DNA of 19,702 bases, from contig DATKVG010000032.1 in assembly GCA_035530195.1 (NCBI GenBank), forward strand, positions 1 through 19,702. Reading direction: 5' to 3'. The notes below the pieces were generated by a model. It did no database searches, had not been told where the DNA came from, and was given only the letters and a program-made list of their open reading frames with translations. The DNA comes from JAPLKX01 sp035530195 (GTDB lineage Bacteria; Hydrogenedentota; Hydrogenedentia; Hydrogenedentales; SLHB01). Position numbers and translations under genes: made by a program. This document shows, piece after piece, positions 6,188-15,500 of this stretch; position 1 is the stretch's first letter, and each line of letters begins with the position of its first letter.

Positions 6188-8437
6188 TCAACTGAACTCA
6201 AAGTCCACGTGGTCGTCTTTGATTCCAACCACCACGTGGCCGCCTTTTTCCAGCCGGCCAAACAGGATCTCGTCGCTGAGCCGGTTGACGATCTCGGTTT
6301 CGATAAGCCGCTGGAGTGGTCGCGCGCCGAACTTAGAGTCAAACCCGTGCTCGGCGAGCCACGTCCGGGCCTCGGGGGTGGTGGCGATCGTGACCTTGCG
6401 TTCGGCGAGTTGTTTGCCGACCTCGCCGATAAACTTGTCGACGATCCGCTCGATGATGGGCATCGGCAGCGGGTTGAACGATACGGTGGCGTCGAGCCGG
6501 TTGCGGAACTCTGGGCTGAACGTTTTTTCGACGGCCTTGTTGCCCTTGGCGGACTTGTCGTCGGTGGCCGCCAAAAAGCCGATCGCGTTCGAGGCCAGTT
6601 CGCGCCCGCCCGCGTTCGACGTCATGATGAGCACAACGTTTCGGAAATCGGCCTTCTTCCCGTTGTTGTCTGTCAACGTGGCGTGATCCATCACCTGGAG
6701 GAGGATGTTGAACAGGTCCGGATGTGCTTTCTCGATCTCGTCGAGCAGCAACACACTGTGGGGATGACGCCGGATGTCGTCGGTGAGCAACCCGCCCTGG
6801 TCAAACCCGACGTAACCGGGTGGCGCGCCAATCAGGCGCGACACCGTATGTTTTTCCATGTACTCGCTCATGTCGTACCGCGTGAAATGCACGCCCATCA
6901 GTTCCGCAAGCTGCTTCGCCACTTCCGTTTTGCCTACGCCGGTCGGGCCCGTGAACAGGAAACAGCCAACCGGTTTCTCCGGCCGGCTAAGCCCGGCACG
7001 CGACCGCTTAATCGACGTCACCACCTGCCGGATCGCTTCCTCTTGGCCAAACACCACCTGTTTCATCTCATCTTCAAGCACGGCCAGCCGCTCTTTGTCT
7101 GTCGCCGACACGCGCCGCGCCGGGACTTTCGCCATCTCCGACACCACCACCTCGATATCCGCGGGCCGGATCGTTTTCTTACGCCCGTAAAACACCTTGG
7201 CGTCGGCCCCGGCCTCGTCGATCACGTCGATGGCCTTGTCCGGGAGGTACCGGTCGTTAATGTACTTCGCCGACAACTCCGCCGCGGCCTCGAGCGCGCT
7301 GTCCGTGTACCGGATCCCGTGGTGCTTCTCGTAATTGGCCTTGAGGCCGCGCAGGATCTGCACCGTTTCGTCGACCGTCGGCTCGGCCAACTCGATTTTC
7401 TGGAACCGCCGCGACAGCGCCCGGTCTTTTTCAAAGTGATTTTTGTACTCCTCGAACGTGGTCGACCCGATGCACCGCAATTCGCCCGAAGCCAGCACCG
7501 GTTTCAGGATGGCGGACGCATCCATCGAGCTGTCCACCGTCGACCCCGCGCCAACCACGGTGTGGATTTCGTCGATAAACAGGATCACGTTCTCCCGTTT
7601 CAGCAACTGCGAGATCACCGCCTTCAGGCGCGCCTCGAAATCGCCTCGGAACTTCGTGCCCGCCAGCAGCGCCGCCAGATCGAGCATCAGGATCTCGACA
7701 CCCTTGAGCGCGTTGGGCACCTCGCCCCGGTGAACTTTCAGCGCCAGCCCCTCCGCCATGGCCGTCTTGCCCACGCCGGGTTCGCCGACGTACACGGGGT
7801 TGTTTTTCCGCCGCCGGCTCAACACCCGGATCGTTCTCGTAATCTCTTTTTCCCGGCCAATCAGCGGGTCGATCTTCCCCTCCGCCGCCTTCACCGACAG
7901 GTTGACCGTGTACGCCTGCAGCGGGTCATGCGACGGCCGGGGAATTCCCCCTTCCTCGATTTCCTCGTCCGCATCGTATTCCGCCGCGTCAGGCTCCTCC
8001 TCAGAATCCGGAATCCCGTGCGAAACATAGTTCAGCACATCCAGCCGCGTGATGCCTTCGGCGCCCAGGAAGTAGGCTGCGTGCGAGTCTTTTTCCTCGA
8101 AAATGGCCGCCAGGATGTCGCCGTTATCGACCTCTCTCTTGCCGGAATACTTCACGTGCAGGATGGCCCGTTCCATGACGCGCTCAAACGCAACCGTCTG
8201 CTGGATAACCGGTTCCGAACCGCTCGGCGCCCTTTCCAGTTCCTTGTCGAAGAAATCCTCGATGGCCCGTTTGAGCCGCTCGATATTCCCGCCGCACTGC
8301 ACCAGGATATCGCGCCCGTGCGGGTCGCTTAACATCGCGTAAAGCAGGTGCTCCACGCAAAGGTACTCATGCCGGCGCTTGCGCGCCTGGTTGAGCGCGG
8401 CGCTCAGTGTAACTTCCAATTCCTTACTGATAATCAC
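6188..8437 (-). CDS. clpA: ATP-dependent Clp protease ATP-binding subunit ClpA
   Basis: ClpA is the AAA+ unfoldase that feeds substrates, including ClpS-bound N-degron proteins, into ClpP. At 749 residues it is full length. It has the N-terminal Clp repeat domain (1-140, binding ClpS) and an acidic linker at about 144-162. The first AAA+ module has Walker A GEPGVGKT (218-225) and Walker B LFIDE (286-290). The second has GPTGVGKT (497-504) and LLLDE (563-567). The IGF tripeptide at 619-621 is the ClpP-docking loop, and the C-terminal small domain contains FGARPLQR. The short middle region, without a long coiled coil, separates it from ClpB and ClpC. The start is GTG, with AGGAAGT upstream inside a triple repeat. 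It sits 65 nt after clpS and is followed by a terminator. ClpP is not in this window. Confidence 0.97.
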   Translation of the reverse strand: MIISKELEVTLSAALNQARKRRHEYLCVEHLLYAMLSDPHGRDILVQCGGNIERLKRAIEDFFDKELERAPSGSEPVIQQTVAFERVMERAILHVKYSGKREVDNGDILAAIFEEKDSHAAYFLGAEGITRLDVLNYVSHGIPDSEEEPDAAEYDADEEIEEGGIPRPSHDPLQAYTVNLSVKAAEGKIDPLIGREKEITRTIRVLSRRRKNNPVYVGEPGVGKTAMAEGLALKVHRGEVPNALKGVEILMLDLAALLAGTKFRGDFEARLKAVISQLLKRENVILFIDEIHTVVGAGSTVDSSMDASAILKPVLASGELRCIGSTTFEEYKNHFEKDRALSRRFQKIELAEPTVDETVQILRGLKANYEKHHGIRYTDSALEAAAELSAKYINDRYLPDKAIDVIDEAGADAKVFYGRKKTIRPADIEVVVSEMAKVPARRVSATDKERLAVLEDEMKQVVFGQEEAIRQVVTSIKRSRAGLSRPEKPVGCFLFTGPTGVGKTEVAKQLAELMGVHFTRYDMSEYMEKHTVSRLIGAPPGYVGFDQGGLLTDDIRRHPHSVLLLDEIEKAHPDLFNILLQVMDHATLTDNNGKKADFRNVVLIMTSNAGGRELASNAIGFLAATDDKSAKGNKAVEKTFSPEFRNRLDATVSFNPLPMPIIERIVDKFIGEVGKQLAERKVTIATTPEARTWLAEHGFDSKFGARPLQRLIETEIVNRLSDEILFGRLEKGGHVVVGIKDDHVDFEFS

Positions 8438-8443
8438 CGTAAA

Positions 8444-8488
8444 ACTTCCTGTTGGGCGACTTCCTGTCGGGCGACTTCCTGTCGGCCA
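8444..8488. repeat. Three tandem 15-bp repeats carrying Shine-Dalgarno copies before clpA
   Basis: The unit ACTTCCTGTCGGGCG occurs at 8459-8473, at 8444-8458 with one change, and at 8474-8488 with two changes at its end. In the clpA mRNA each copy reads AGGAAGT. Three ribosome-binding-like sites are thus spaced 15 nt apart, and only the last is at proper distance from the GTG start. The array fills most of the clpS-clpA gap. Confidence 0.85.
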
Positions 8489-8502
8489 CGGCCTCGAGCC
8501 GG

Positions 8503-8829
8503 CTACTCACGCTCCATCGAGCACCTCAACGGATACCCGTTGTTCCTGGCCAGTTTGTGGACCGTTGTGACCTTGGTTTCTGCAACTTCCGCACAAAAAA
8601 TTCCGCACAGGCCAAATCCTTTCCTGTGTACGGCGAGCATAATCCGTACCGAGTCGTGGTGTGCTTTTTGAAACACCGCTTCAAGTACGTATACCACAAA
8701 ATCCATGGTTGTGTAATGGTCATTGTGCAGCAAAACCCGAAACCTTGGCGGCGGCTCAAGTTTCGGCCGCGGCGCCTGCCGCGGTTTCGCTACCGCGGGC
8801 TTGGCCGGGTTTGTCACGCGTTCACTCAT
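8503..8829 (-). CDS. clpS: ATP-dependent Clp protease adaptor ClpS
   Basis: ClpS recognises proteins with Leu, Phe, Tyr or Trp at the N terminus and hands them to ClpA. The 108 residues contain the whole fold. FRVLLHNDHYTTMDFV (30-45) carries Asn36 and Asp37 of the N-degron pocket. IMLAVHRKG supplies pocket His68. CGIFCAEVAETKV (75-87) is the most conserved family stretch. The ATG at 8829 gives a length near that of E. coli ClpS. An in-frame ATG at 8886 would add 19 Arg/Ala-rich residues and has no ribosome binding site. The N terminus is a Pro/Lys/Ala-rich flexible arm, as usual. It is the first gene of a clpS-clpA unit, with aat next downstream. Confidence 0.96.
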   Translation of the reverse strand: MSERVTNPAKPAVAKPRQAPRPKLEPPPRFRVLLHNDHYTTMDFVVYVLEAVFQKAHHDSVRIMLAVHRKGFGLCGIFCAEVAETKVTTVHKLARNNGYPLRCSMERE

Positions 8830-8953
8830 CGATGCCGGCGCCTCGCCATCTCGTGCCTCGCAGCGCGCCCAAAACCGCGGGCGCATTCACTCATGATATC
8901 ATGTTTTCAACCGCAACATTGGCCTCTCCGGGCGTTATTCGGGCAACCAGGTA

Positions 8954-8959
8954 ATTATA
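8954..8959 (-). promoter_or_regulatory. Candidate -10 box for clpS-clpA
   Basis: A perfect TATAAT on the minus strand, in an AT-rich patch of an otherwise GC-rich gap, 125 nt upstream of the chosen clpS start and 68 nt upstream of the alternative start at 8886. No good -35 was seen at 16-18 bp, so an activator may be needed if this is real. Confidence 0.4.
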
Positions 8960-8976
8960 CTCGATCATATGCACAT

Positions 8977-9011
8977 CGGGTGTTTGGGGGCACCCGGCAA
9001 AACGGGTTTTT
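8977..9011. terminator. Competing stem-loops after the RNA methyltransferase gene
   Basis: CGGGTG (8977-8982) can pair with CACCCG (8991-8996). ACCCG (8992-8996) can instead pair with CGGGT (9003-9007), so the two hairpins exclude each other. On the plus strand the second hairpin is followed by TTTTT; on the minus strand neither has a T-run. The element directly follows the methyltransferase stop (9011-9013), so a weak terminator is plausible but unproven. Confidence 0.35.
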
Positions 9012-10240
9012 CATGTTTTCCGCACGAACTCGGCCACCAACTCCACATGGTCCGTGTGCGGGAAAAGGTCGACCGCGGAGACATCTCGCAGGTCGTATGT
9101 CTCCAGCAACGCCGGCAGTTCCCGGACGAACTGCGCCGGGTTGCACGATATGTAAAGCAGGTCGCGCGGGCCCAGTTCCACGAGCCGCCACGTGGCTTTC
9201 CGGTGCATACCGGCGCGGGACGGGTCGACGACTGCCGCCGTCTCCGCCGCGGCAGCCACGGGCTCCTTCGCCAGGAGAAGTTCTTTAAGCCAGACCTCGA
9301 CTTTGGCCGTGGCGAACGTGACGTTGCTCAGCCCGTTGATGGAAACGTTTTGGCGCCCGTCGATCGTGGCGCTCTCCACGTTCTCCACGGACCACACATG
9401 TTCGACGAGATCCGAGCACGTCATGGCGATTCCGCCCGCCCCTCCGTACAAGTCATAGAGGTACTGCGGTTGAACCCGTTTCACCCACGCGCGCACTTTT
9501 CCATACAGCCGTTCCGCGCCGCGGGTGTTGGTCTGGAAGAAACTGAATGGCGATAGCCGGAACCGCAATACGCGCTCTTTTTCCCCGTCCGGAATCCGGA
9601 GTTCCTCCTCGATGGTGGGCGCGCCGTCGATCAACTCGGATTCGTCGGCCGCCGCGACGTCGGCCAGCCCGCGAAACACGCCGTGGTATATGCTGTCGGC
9701 GGGCCAGGCGGTTTGCACCGCTTCCACAAACGACGCCCGGTCCAGCGGGCCGTCCGCCGTGATCAGGACCACCATCCGCTGCCCGGTTCTCTTGCCATAT
9801 CTCACCAGCAGGATGCGCAGAAAGCCTTTCCGCGTCCGCGAATCGAACGCGCTCAGCTTGTTGTTTTCCATCCACTGCCGCACCGACGCCAGCAGCGCCG
9901 AGAGGTCCGGCGGGCCGATCCTGCACTCGGCGATTTCCAGGGGCTTGTACCAGCGGCCGCGCGTCTTGAACCCAAGCACGGAATCTCGCTCAAACCTCGG
10001 CGGCGGCGGCTGGTCGTACCATTTCGGCGAAAAGGAGAGGTCGACCTTGTTGCGGTAGTGCCAGACCTCGGGCGACGGCTCGACCGGAACAGGCCGCCCC
10101 CACAACTCGCCCAGCAGGTCCTCGAGCTCCGCCGCCTTCCGCGCAAGCTGGTCCTCGTACGGAACATCCTGCAGGCTGCACCCGCCGCAATCGCCGAAAT
10201 GCGCGCACCGTTCGGCAATGCGTTCGGCGTATTGGCCCAT
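9011..10240 (-). CDS. TrmA/RlmD-family RNA 5-methyluridine methyltransferase (Fe-S)
   Basis: This is a SAM-dependent enzyme methylating uridine at C5, most like 23S rRNA m5U methyltransferases. Cys12, Cys18, Cys21 (CGGC) and Cys106 (AECRIG) are the expected 4Fe-4S ligands. FSFFQTN (232-238) is the family FxQxN motif. DLYGGAGG (263-270) is the SAM loop, VVDPSRAG (337-344) the usual DPPRxG region with Ser in place of Pro, and YISCNP (363-368) carries nucleophile Cys366. FPHTDHVE (393-400) is the final conserved motif. The 409 residues begin right at the Fe-S cluster, with no N-terminal TRAM domain. The SAM loop has Gly where most members have Cys. ATG 10240 is preceded by GGAG. Which RNA and which uridine it modifies cannot be read from sequence. 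Confidence 0.9.
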   Translation of the reverse strand: MGQYAERIAERCAHFGDCGGCSLQDVPYEDQLARKAAELEDLLGELWGRPVPVEPSPEVWHYRNKVDLSFSPKWYDQPPPPRFERDSVLGFKTRGRWYKPLEIAECRIGPPDLSALLASVRQWMENNKLSAFDSRTRKGFLRILLVRYGKRTGQRMVVLITADGPLDRASFVEAVQTAWPADSIYHGVFRGLADVAAADESELIDGAPTIEEELRIPDGEKERVLRFRLSPFSFFQTNTRGAERLYGKVRAWVKRVQPQYLYDLYGGAGGIAMTCSDLVEHVWSVENVESATIDGRQNVSINGLSNVTFATAKVEVWLKELLLAKEPVAAAAETAAVVDPSRAGMHRKATWRLVELGPRDLLYISCNPAQFVRELPALLETYDLRDVSAVDLFPHTDHVELVAEFVRKT

Positions 10241-10256
10241 TGGGTTCTTACTCCGG

Positions 10257-10511
10257 CTAAGGCAGCAGGATGGTTTGAAGGTCCGCCCGGGACGCCGCCA
10301 GGGCGTCCGGCTCGAACCGGTCCGGTTCGTGCTCGAATATTTGGTGTGACTGCCACTGCGCCACGTGGACCGCCATTATTCCGGCCGGTTTTGCGCCCTG
10401 CACGTCCGCGCGCGAGTGATCATACAGCCGTATATTGTTCCGGCCGAACTCGACAAGCGAGTTGCCGCAATTGAAAACAACCGTCCGAACAATTGATATT
10501 TCCATGGCCAT
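10257..10511 (-). CDS. Small hypothetical protein
   Basis: An 84-codon frame ends 16 nt before the methyltransferase start, with the GGAG ribosome binding site of that gene between them, so the two would be one transcript. Third codon positions are mostly G or C, as in the neighbouring genes, which favours real coding. The product begins MAMEISIVRTVVFN and is soluble, with no membrane segment, no signal and a single cysteine. I recognise no domain. There is no clear ribosome binding site upstream of either ATG (codons 1 and 3), and the frame on the opposite strand is also open in part. It could be a real small gene or a remnant of a larger one. Confidence 0.42.
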   Translation of the reverse strand: MAMEISIVRTVVFNCGNSLVEFGRNNIRLYDHSRADVQGAKPAGIMAVHVAQWQSHQIFEHEPDRFEPDALAASRADLQTILLP

Positions 10512-10679
10512 GCAAAAAAGCTGCTTTCGTCAAAGGGTACAATCGTTGAACTTTAGCTGTTTGAGCCTGCAAAAGGCAATTGGAATTCACAAGAGATCGG
10601 ACGGATCATTGAACTCCGGCGCCAGGTTGAAACAGTATCCTGTTCCCTATACGATCGGGCCAAGGGAGGAAGAACGGTT
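10512..10679. other. Divergent intergenic region upstream of nnrD
   Basis: This gap lies between two divergently oriented genes and is more AT-rich than its surroundings, as promoters tend to be. A TACAAT at 10538-10543 on the plus strand could be a -10 box for nnrD, but it lacks a -35 partner. No clear promoter for the small minus-strand ORF was found. GGGAGGAAG at its right end is the nnrD ribosome binding site. Confidence 0.4.
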
Positions 10680-11579
10680 TTGGAAATAACTTTGGGCATT
10701 GCACAAAAACTCCTGCCGCAAAGGCCGCCCGACGCTCACAAAGGCACGTTTGGCCACGTGTTTGTGGTAGCTGGGTCGAGGGGGTTCACGGGGGCCGTAA
10801 AACTGTGCTGCGACGCCGCGATGCGTTCGGGCGCGGGTCTGGTGACGGCGGGTATTCCGGCGCCGCTCGGCGACGCGATATGCGCCACCTTTTATGAGCC
10901 AATGAGCCTGCTTTTGCCGGCAACCGAAGAAGAGACGCTGTCGCGCGATGCGCTTGGTCCGGCGCTCGAATTCGCCGAGGGCAAAGACGCCGTCGTATTG
11001 GGGCCGGGGCTGTCGCGCAATGCGCAGACGCAGGAATTTGTGCTGGAGTTTGTGCGCCTGGTCCGCGCGCCGATGCTGATCGATGCGGACGGGCTCAACG
11101 CGGTGGCCGTGCGGCCGGAGGTCCTGCTCGAGTCGGCGGGCCCGCGCGTCCTGACCCCGCATCCCGGCGAGATGGGGCGCTTGGTAGGCATGAACGCTTC
11201 GGAGGTCGTCGCCGACAGGGAGTCGGTGGCATCCGCCTTTGCGGGCCGTTACTCGTGCACCCTCGTGCTCAAAGGGCGTAACACGCTGGTGGTGGGCACG
11301 GAACCGGGAGGCACAGTCCGCGGGCCTTTTATCAACACCACCGGCAACAGCGGGCTCGCCTCGGGTGGCACGGGCGACGTCCTGTCCGGCCTGATTGGCG
11401 GGCTGATCGCACAGGGCATGGACCCGCTCGACGCCGCCCTGCTCGGCGTGTACGTTCACGGCCTTGCAGGTGATTTGGCCGCAGCAGCAAAGACACAGCG
11501 CGGCATGATGGCCTCCGACGTCATTAACGCACTGCCCGACGCCTGGCGTCTACTCGAACAGGACACGCCCCCGCTATGA
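10680..11579 (+). CDS. nnrD: ADP-dependent NAD(P)H-hydrate dehydratase
   Basis: NnrD repairs damaged NAD(P)H hydrates (NADHX, NADPHX) back to NAD(P)H using ADP or ATP; it is a ribokinase-fold enzyme (YjeF C-terminal domain). Motifs are GSRGFTGA (32-39), LGPGL (107-111), DADGLN (135-140), LTPHPGEMGRL (158-168), and SGLASGGTGDVLSG (224-237) containing the catalytic Asp233. The 299 residues are the stand-alone dehydratase; the epimerase half (NnrE), often fused in front, is absent here and must be elsewhere. The start is TTG with GGGAGGAAG ideally spaced upstream. The stop overlaps the thiL start (ATGA), so the two are translationally coupled. Housekeeping function with good confidence. Confidence 0.94.
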   Translation: MEITLGIAQKLLPQRPPDAHKGTFGHVFVVAGSRGFTGAVKLCCDAAMRSGAGLVTAGIPAPLGDAICATFYEPMSLLLPATEEETLSRDALGPALEFAEGKDAVVLGPGLSRNAQTQEFVLEFVRLVRAPMLIDADGLNAVAVRPEVLLESAGPRVLTPHPGEMGRLVGMNASEVVADRESVASAFAGRYSCTLVLKGRNTLVVGTEPGGTVRGPFINTTGNSGLASGGTGDVLSGLIGGLIAQGMDPLDAALLGVYVHGLAGDLAAAAKTQRGMMASDVINALPDAWRLLEQDTPPL

Positions 11580-12553
11580 CCGAACTGAGCCGTATCGGCG
11601 AATTTGGCCTCATCGAACGAATAGGCAGGATACTGCCAGGCGCACCAACCATTATCGAGGGTATCGGCGACGACTGCGCCGTTGTACGGATTTTCGACCG
11701 ACTGATGCTGCTTTCCTGCGACATGTTCGTCGAGGACGTCCATTTCCGCCGCGCATATGCCAGCCCCCAGGACGTCGGCTGGAAAGCCGCCACGTCGGCG
11801 CTGAGCGACATCGCCGCCATGGGCGGCACACCGCTGTTCAGCCTGGTGTCGCTGGCCTGCCCCGCCACGACGGATTCCGCATACGTCGAGGGCCTGTATC
11901 ACGGCCTTGCCAACGCGGCCGGTCAGGCGGGCGCCATTGTGGTCGGAGGCGATACAACCATGTCGCCCGCCGGAATCTTCATCGACGTTACTGTCGTCGG
12001 CGAAGTCATCGGCAACCGGTACCTCAGCCGGCGGGGCGCCCAATCGGGCGACCTGCTGGGCGTAACGGGCCGGTTGGGCCTGTCGGCGGCGGGGCTGTGG
12101 GCCCTGGACAACGGCAAGAACGCACCCGTGCTCGTCGCGGCCCACTATCGCCCGACCGCAAGGATCTCCGAAGGCCAGTGGCTGAGCGGCTGCGAGCACG
12201 TAAAGACCATGATCGACATCAGCGACGGTTTTGTGCAGGACGCGGAGCATCTGACGGAAGGTGACCGCCTCGGTTTGGAAATCGATCCCGACAGCCTGCC
12301 CATAGACGCCGATCTCAGGCAGTTTTGCCAAGAATACGGCCTCGACCCGCTCGATTTTGTGCTCGCCGGCGGCGAAGATTATGAACTCGCCTTCGCAATC
12401 CGGCCCGAAGACGGCGAAGGATGCCTCGCCATGTTCCGCCGCGAGTTCCGCACCCCTATTCACGTTGCCGGCCAGTTCACCAACCAATGGCAAGGCGTCC
12501 GCGTTGCCGGACGGTCCAGCCCCAGAACGGGTTACGAGCACTTTCGTAAATAA
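11576..12553 (+). CDS. thiL: Thiamine-monophosphate kinase
   Basis: ThiL makes the cofactor thiamine diphosphate by phosphorylating thiamine monophosphate with ATP. It is a cytoplasmic AIR-synthase-fold enzyme (PurM/ThiL family). The 325 residues are full length. The opening GEFGLIERI is typical, followed by GIGDDCAVV (29-37), SCDMFVEDVHF (47-57), ALSDIAAMGG (75-84), GGDTT (124-128), MIDISDGF (212-219) and AGGEDYEL (264-271). Together these form the Mg-ATP and substrate sites. The ATG overlaps the nnrD stop by 4 nt. It ends 8 nt before the stop of the convergent giant lipoprotein gene, with no visible terminator between them. No other thiamine gene is in the window. Confidence 0.95.
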   Translation: MTELSRIGEFGLIERIGRILPGAPTIIEGIGDDCAVVRIFDRLMLLSCDMFVEDVHFRRAYASPQDVGWKAATSALSDIAAMGGTPLFSLVSLACPATTDSAYVEGLYHGLANAAGQAGAIVVGGDTTMSPAGIFIDVTVVGEVIGNRYLSRRGAQSGDLLGVTGRLGLSAAGLWALDNGKNAPVLVAAHYRPTARISEGQWLSGCEHVKTMIDISDGFVQDAEHLTEGDRLGLEIDPDSLPIDADLRQFCQEYGLDPLDFVLAGGEDYELAFAIRPEDGEGCLAMFRREFRTPIHVAGQFTNQWQGVRVAGRSSPRTGYEHFRK

Positions 12554-12561
12554 ACGTCACA

Positions 12562-15500
12562 TCATGGTGCAGGAACTGTTATGTTTATCTCAGCAGTGAG
12601 CGTTTGCGAACCGCCCGGCGCCGGAGATATCTGGACCGGCAAATTGTACGTGTACGTTCCTTCTGCCAGCCCAGCCCGATCTGCCACTAGCGGCACTTGA
12701 CCCGTGCCGCCAGCCACGAGCGTACCGCTTGTTGCGGTAGTTCCCATGTTTAGCCACGCCGGCAGCGCGGTTGTCACAACAGACCAATCAAACTTGCAGA
12801 CCCCGGTGTTCGTTACCGTCATTGTCCCCAAGGTCTCGGTCGCGCCAAAATCGAATCCCGTAACCTCTGCCTCAGGTGGGGACACATCCATCGTGACTAC
12901 CAACTCCACGTCTATCGGTTTGCCGTTGGTGGTGAATATCAGCACGGCGATCTGGCCGCCCTGTTGCCAATACGCGTTGGTGCGGTCGACAGTAATCTCA
13001 ATCTCCACACTCCGGGCGCCTTTAATCTTGCCTGCCGTCTGTGAAACAGTGAGCCATGGCGGAATGCTTGAGACGTTAATCATCCACTCCAGTTCCATGC
13101 ATCCACCGTCATAAAGCGTCACCGTCTGTTGGACCTCATCCGTAGCAAAGCTCACTGGCGAAGGCGTAATCTGCAGCAGCGGAGATTGGGGCAGCGGGCA
13201 GCTTACGTCGAAGCGCAGGTGAACGTTGAGGGTTCCGCCGTCGGTTATGACCGGCACAGTCATTGTATAGTTGTTTCCCCAATCCAGCTCACTGCGGTCC
13301 AAGTGAAAGTTCAAGGTCTTGTACTGCCAGCCGTGCAACTCCGCCCCTTGTGACAGGTCCACCTCTCGCGCTTCCTCGCTGCCCGTTCCGCCGTTGGACG
13401 TATACAGAACGTTGCCCGTGTCCGTCATTTCCACCGTGATGCCGGTTGAGGGATCCGGCTCTTCTATTGACCAATTCAGGTCGCACAAGTGATACACGGG
13501 GGGACTTTCGTCTCCCTTGATGTCGGTCGCGTCGCTCCAGAACGATATACCAAGATCGGTCAGCGAGGCGCCAAAATCCAAGGTCGGGTCCATACGCACA
13601 TCAGGATTCCATCGCGAGTGGTGAAGGTCTGGCGGCGATACCCGCATAGTGCAGATCGCCTTAAATTCCTTTTCCACCGTTTCAGGCCAATAAGACACGG
13701 TTATGGGCAGTTGGTAGACGTACCAAGAGGGTATCTGGAGGGTGCGGTCGGCGCGGCACGGAATACTAGCCGAGCCGCCCTGGATGGTTCCTCTCATGAA
13801 ACCGCCAGTCCCTATAGGCCACTCCACCCTCAGCCAGCGCGGGATATCGACCGGGTTGATCCGCCAATTCAGCTTGCAGAAGGGCGAGTACATATCGATA
13901 GTACCGGCCAAAGCACCATCTTTGAAATCCGGACCCGAGGCGCCGAACATCGGGGTCGGCATTTCAAGCGTAACCGACAGCAAAACATAGTCCTGCGGCC
14001 CGTTGACGAGGAACTTCAGCGTTGCGGTGTAATCGACCTCCTGCCAATACTCGTAGCTGCGGTCGACGTCAAAGGCCAGTGAGAAACTGCCGTTTGCCAG
14101 TATTTCGCCGTTCGTGACGGAAGGCGTCAGCCAAGGCGGAATGCTGGCCGGGTCAATGTGCCAGAGCAGCCCCCGGTCTCCGGTGTTTGTGAGTATAACC
14201 GGCCGATACGTTTCGCCCGCTGCAAACCGGACTTGCGAAGGTAAAATCTGCAGGACCGGGTTGAGCGTGTCGCGGTAGATTTGCTCGGGATAGTCTTCGC
14301 CGGGCGGTGGCGGGAACAGATCCGGGATCACGCGGACCGGGGTCGTGAACACGTACGGCACGTACGGAATCGGGCTCTGGTAGGTGAGCTCGACAAAGAA
14401 ACCCGTCCATCCGGTGGTGGGTACAGGCACCTGTCCCACGTAGTCGCCCAGATTGTCGCGATATATGGTTTGGTATTGCCAGATGGGCCCGCGCGTCTCG
14501 AGCCGGAAATCGCGTTCGTACGGGGCGTTGGCGTACCACAATTTTGCGCTCTGCGCGGACGTAACCGGTTTCACTCGGATCCTGTTGGTGGCGTTGAACC
14601 TGGTGCCTTCAAACGTCCACGAATAGCGCGGGGTCCTTCCGCCCATCAACTGCGCCTGGAAAAACGTCGCTAGACTGTAAATTGCGTCTTCCGTCCCGTC
14701 TCCCATGCCGTGGTCGGTGTTTGGAAAATACCGCAGGGCGGTCTCGCCGGGCAGGTCGTCAATGTAGAACTGCGACGAGTCCGGCAGGAAGAACTGGTCG
14801 CCCGTCGAGTTCAGGATGAGTTTGGGCATGTACAGCCGGTTTCGGTACTCGTAGGGATCGACCAGCTTGAGCAGTTCCTGGCCCTGCGGCGTGTCGAATC
14901 GCGAGAAGATGTCCATATCGACGTAATCGTGCACCGAGTCCGAGTACCCGCCGTAGACGTACATCTCCGGCGGCAGCCCGTTGTAGGCGTTGTAATGGTG
15001 GACCATCTGCTCGTCCATGTTCAGCACGTCGATTACCATGGGCACAATGGTTCGCACGCGCTCGTCGGCCGCGCCCGTCAACCACGTCGTCCACCCGCGT
15101 TTTGACGCGCCCGTCACCACGAAGTCTTCAACAAAACCCGACTTGTCGTACTCCTGGATGGTGTCCATGGCACGCACCGCGCTCATCACCATCGGGAACA
15201 GGGCCGGCCACTTCGGGTCGCCGGTCGTGAGGTACTTGTCGTAGGAGTAGGCGATGATTTCGTCTTCGGACCTCCAGTGCTCGTCTTCGCCCGGCACCTG
15301 TTCTTCCCAGAACATGATGGGCTCGCACGGCACCTGCTCTAGGAGCGCGACCACGGATTTCGTGAGCACCGCTATCTGTTTGAGATAGGGCATCTCGTCA
15401 TCGGGGTAGTCCCAGTTGGGCATGTTGTCCGGTCTCAGGTAGCTGCCGCCCGCGACAACCAGCAGGGCCGTGGTCGATTGAACCTGTTTTGGAACCACAA

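Noticed and set aside
5951..8332. A 793-codon open frame on the plus strand opposite clpA and the start of aat
   Set aside because: It lies antisense to ClpA and Aat, which are recognised over their full lengths. Its product is Arg/His-rich with no family motifs.
10435..10689. An 84-codon plus-strand frame across the nnrD leader
   Set aside because: It overlaps the better-supported nnrD start and ribosome binding site out of frame, lacks its own ribosome binding site and has mixed codon use.
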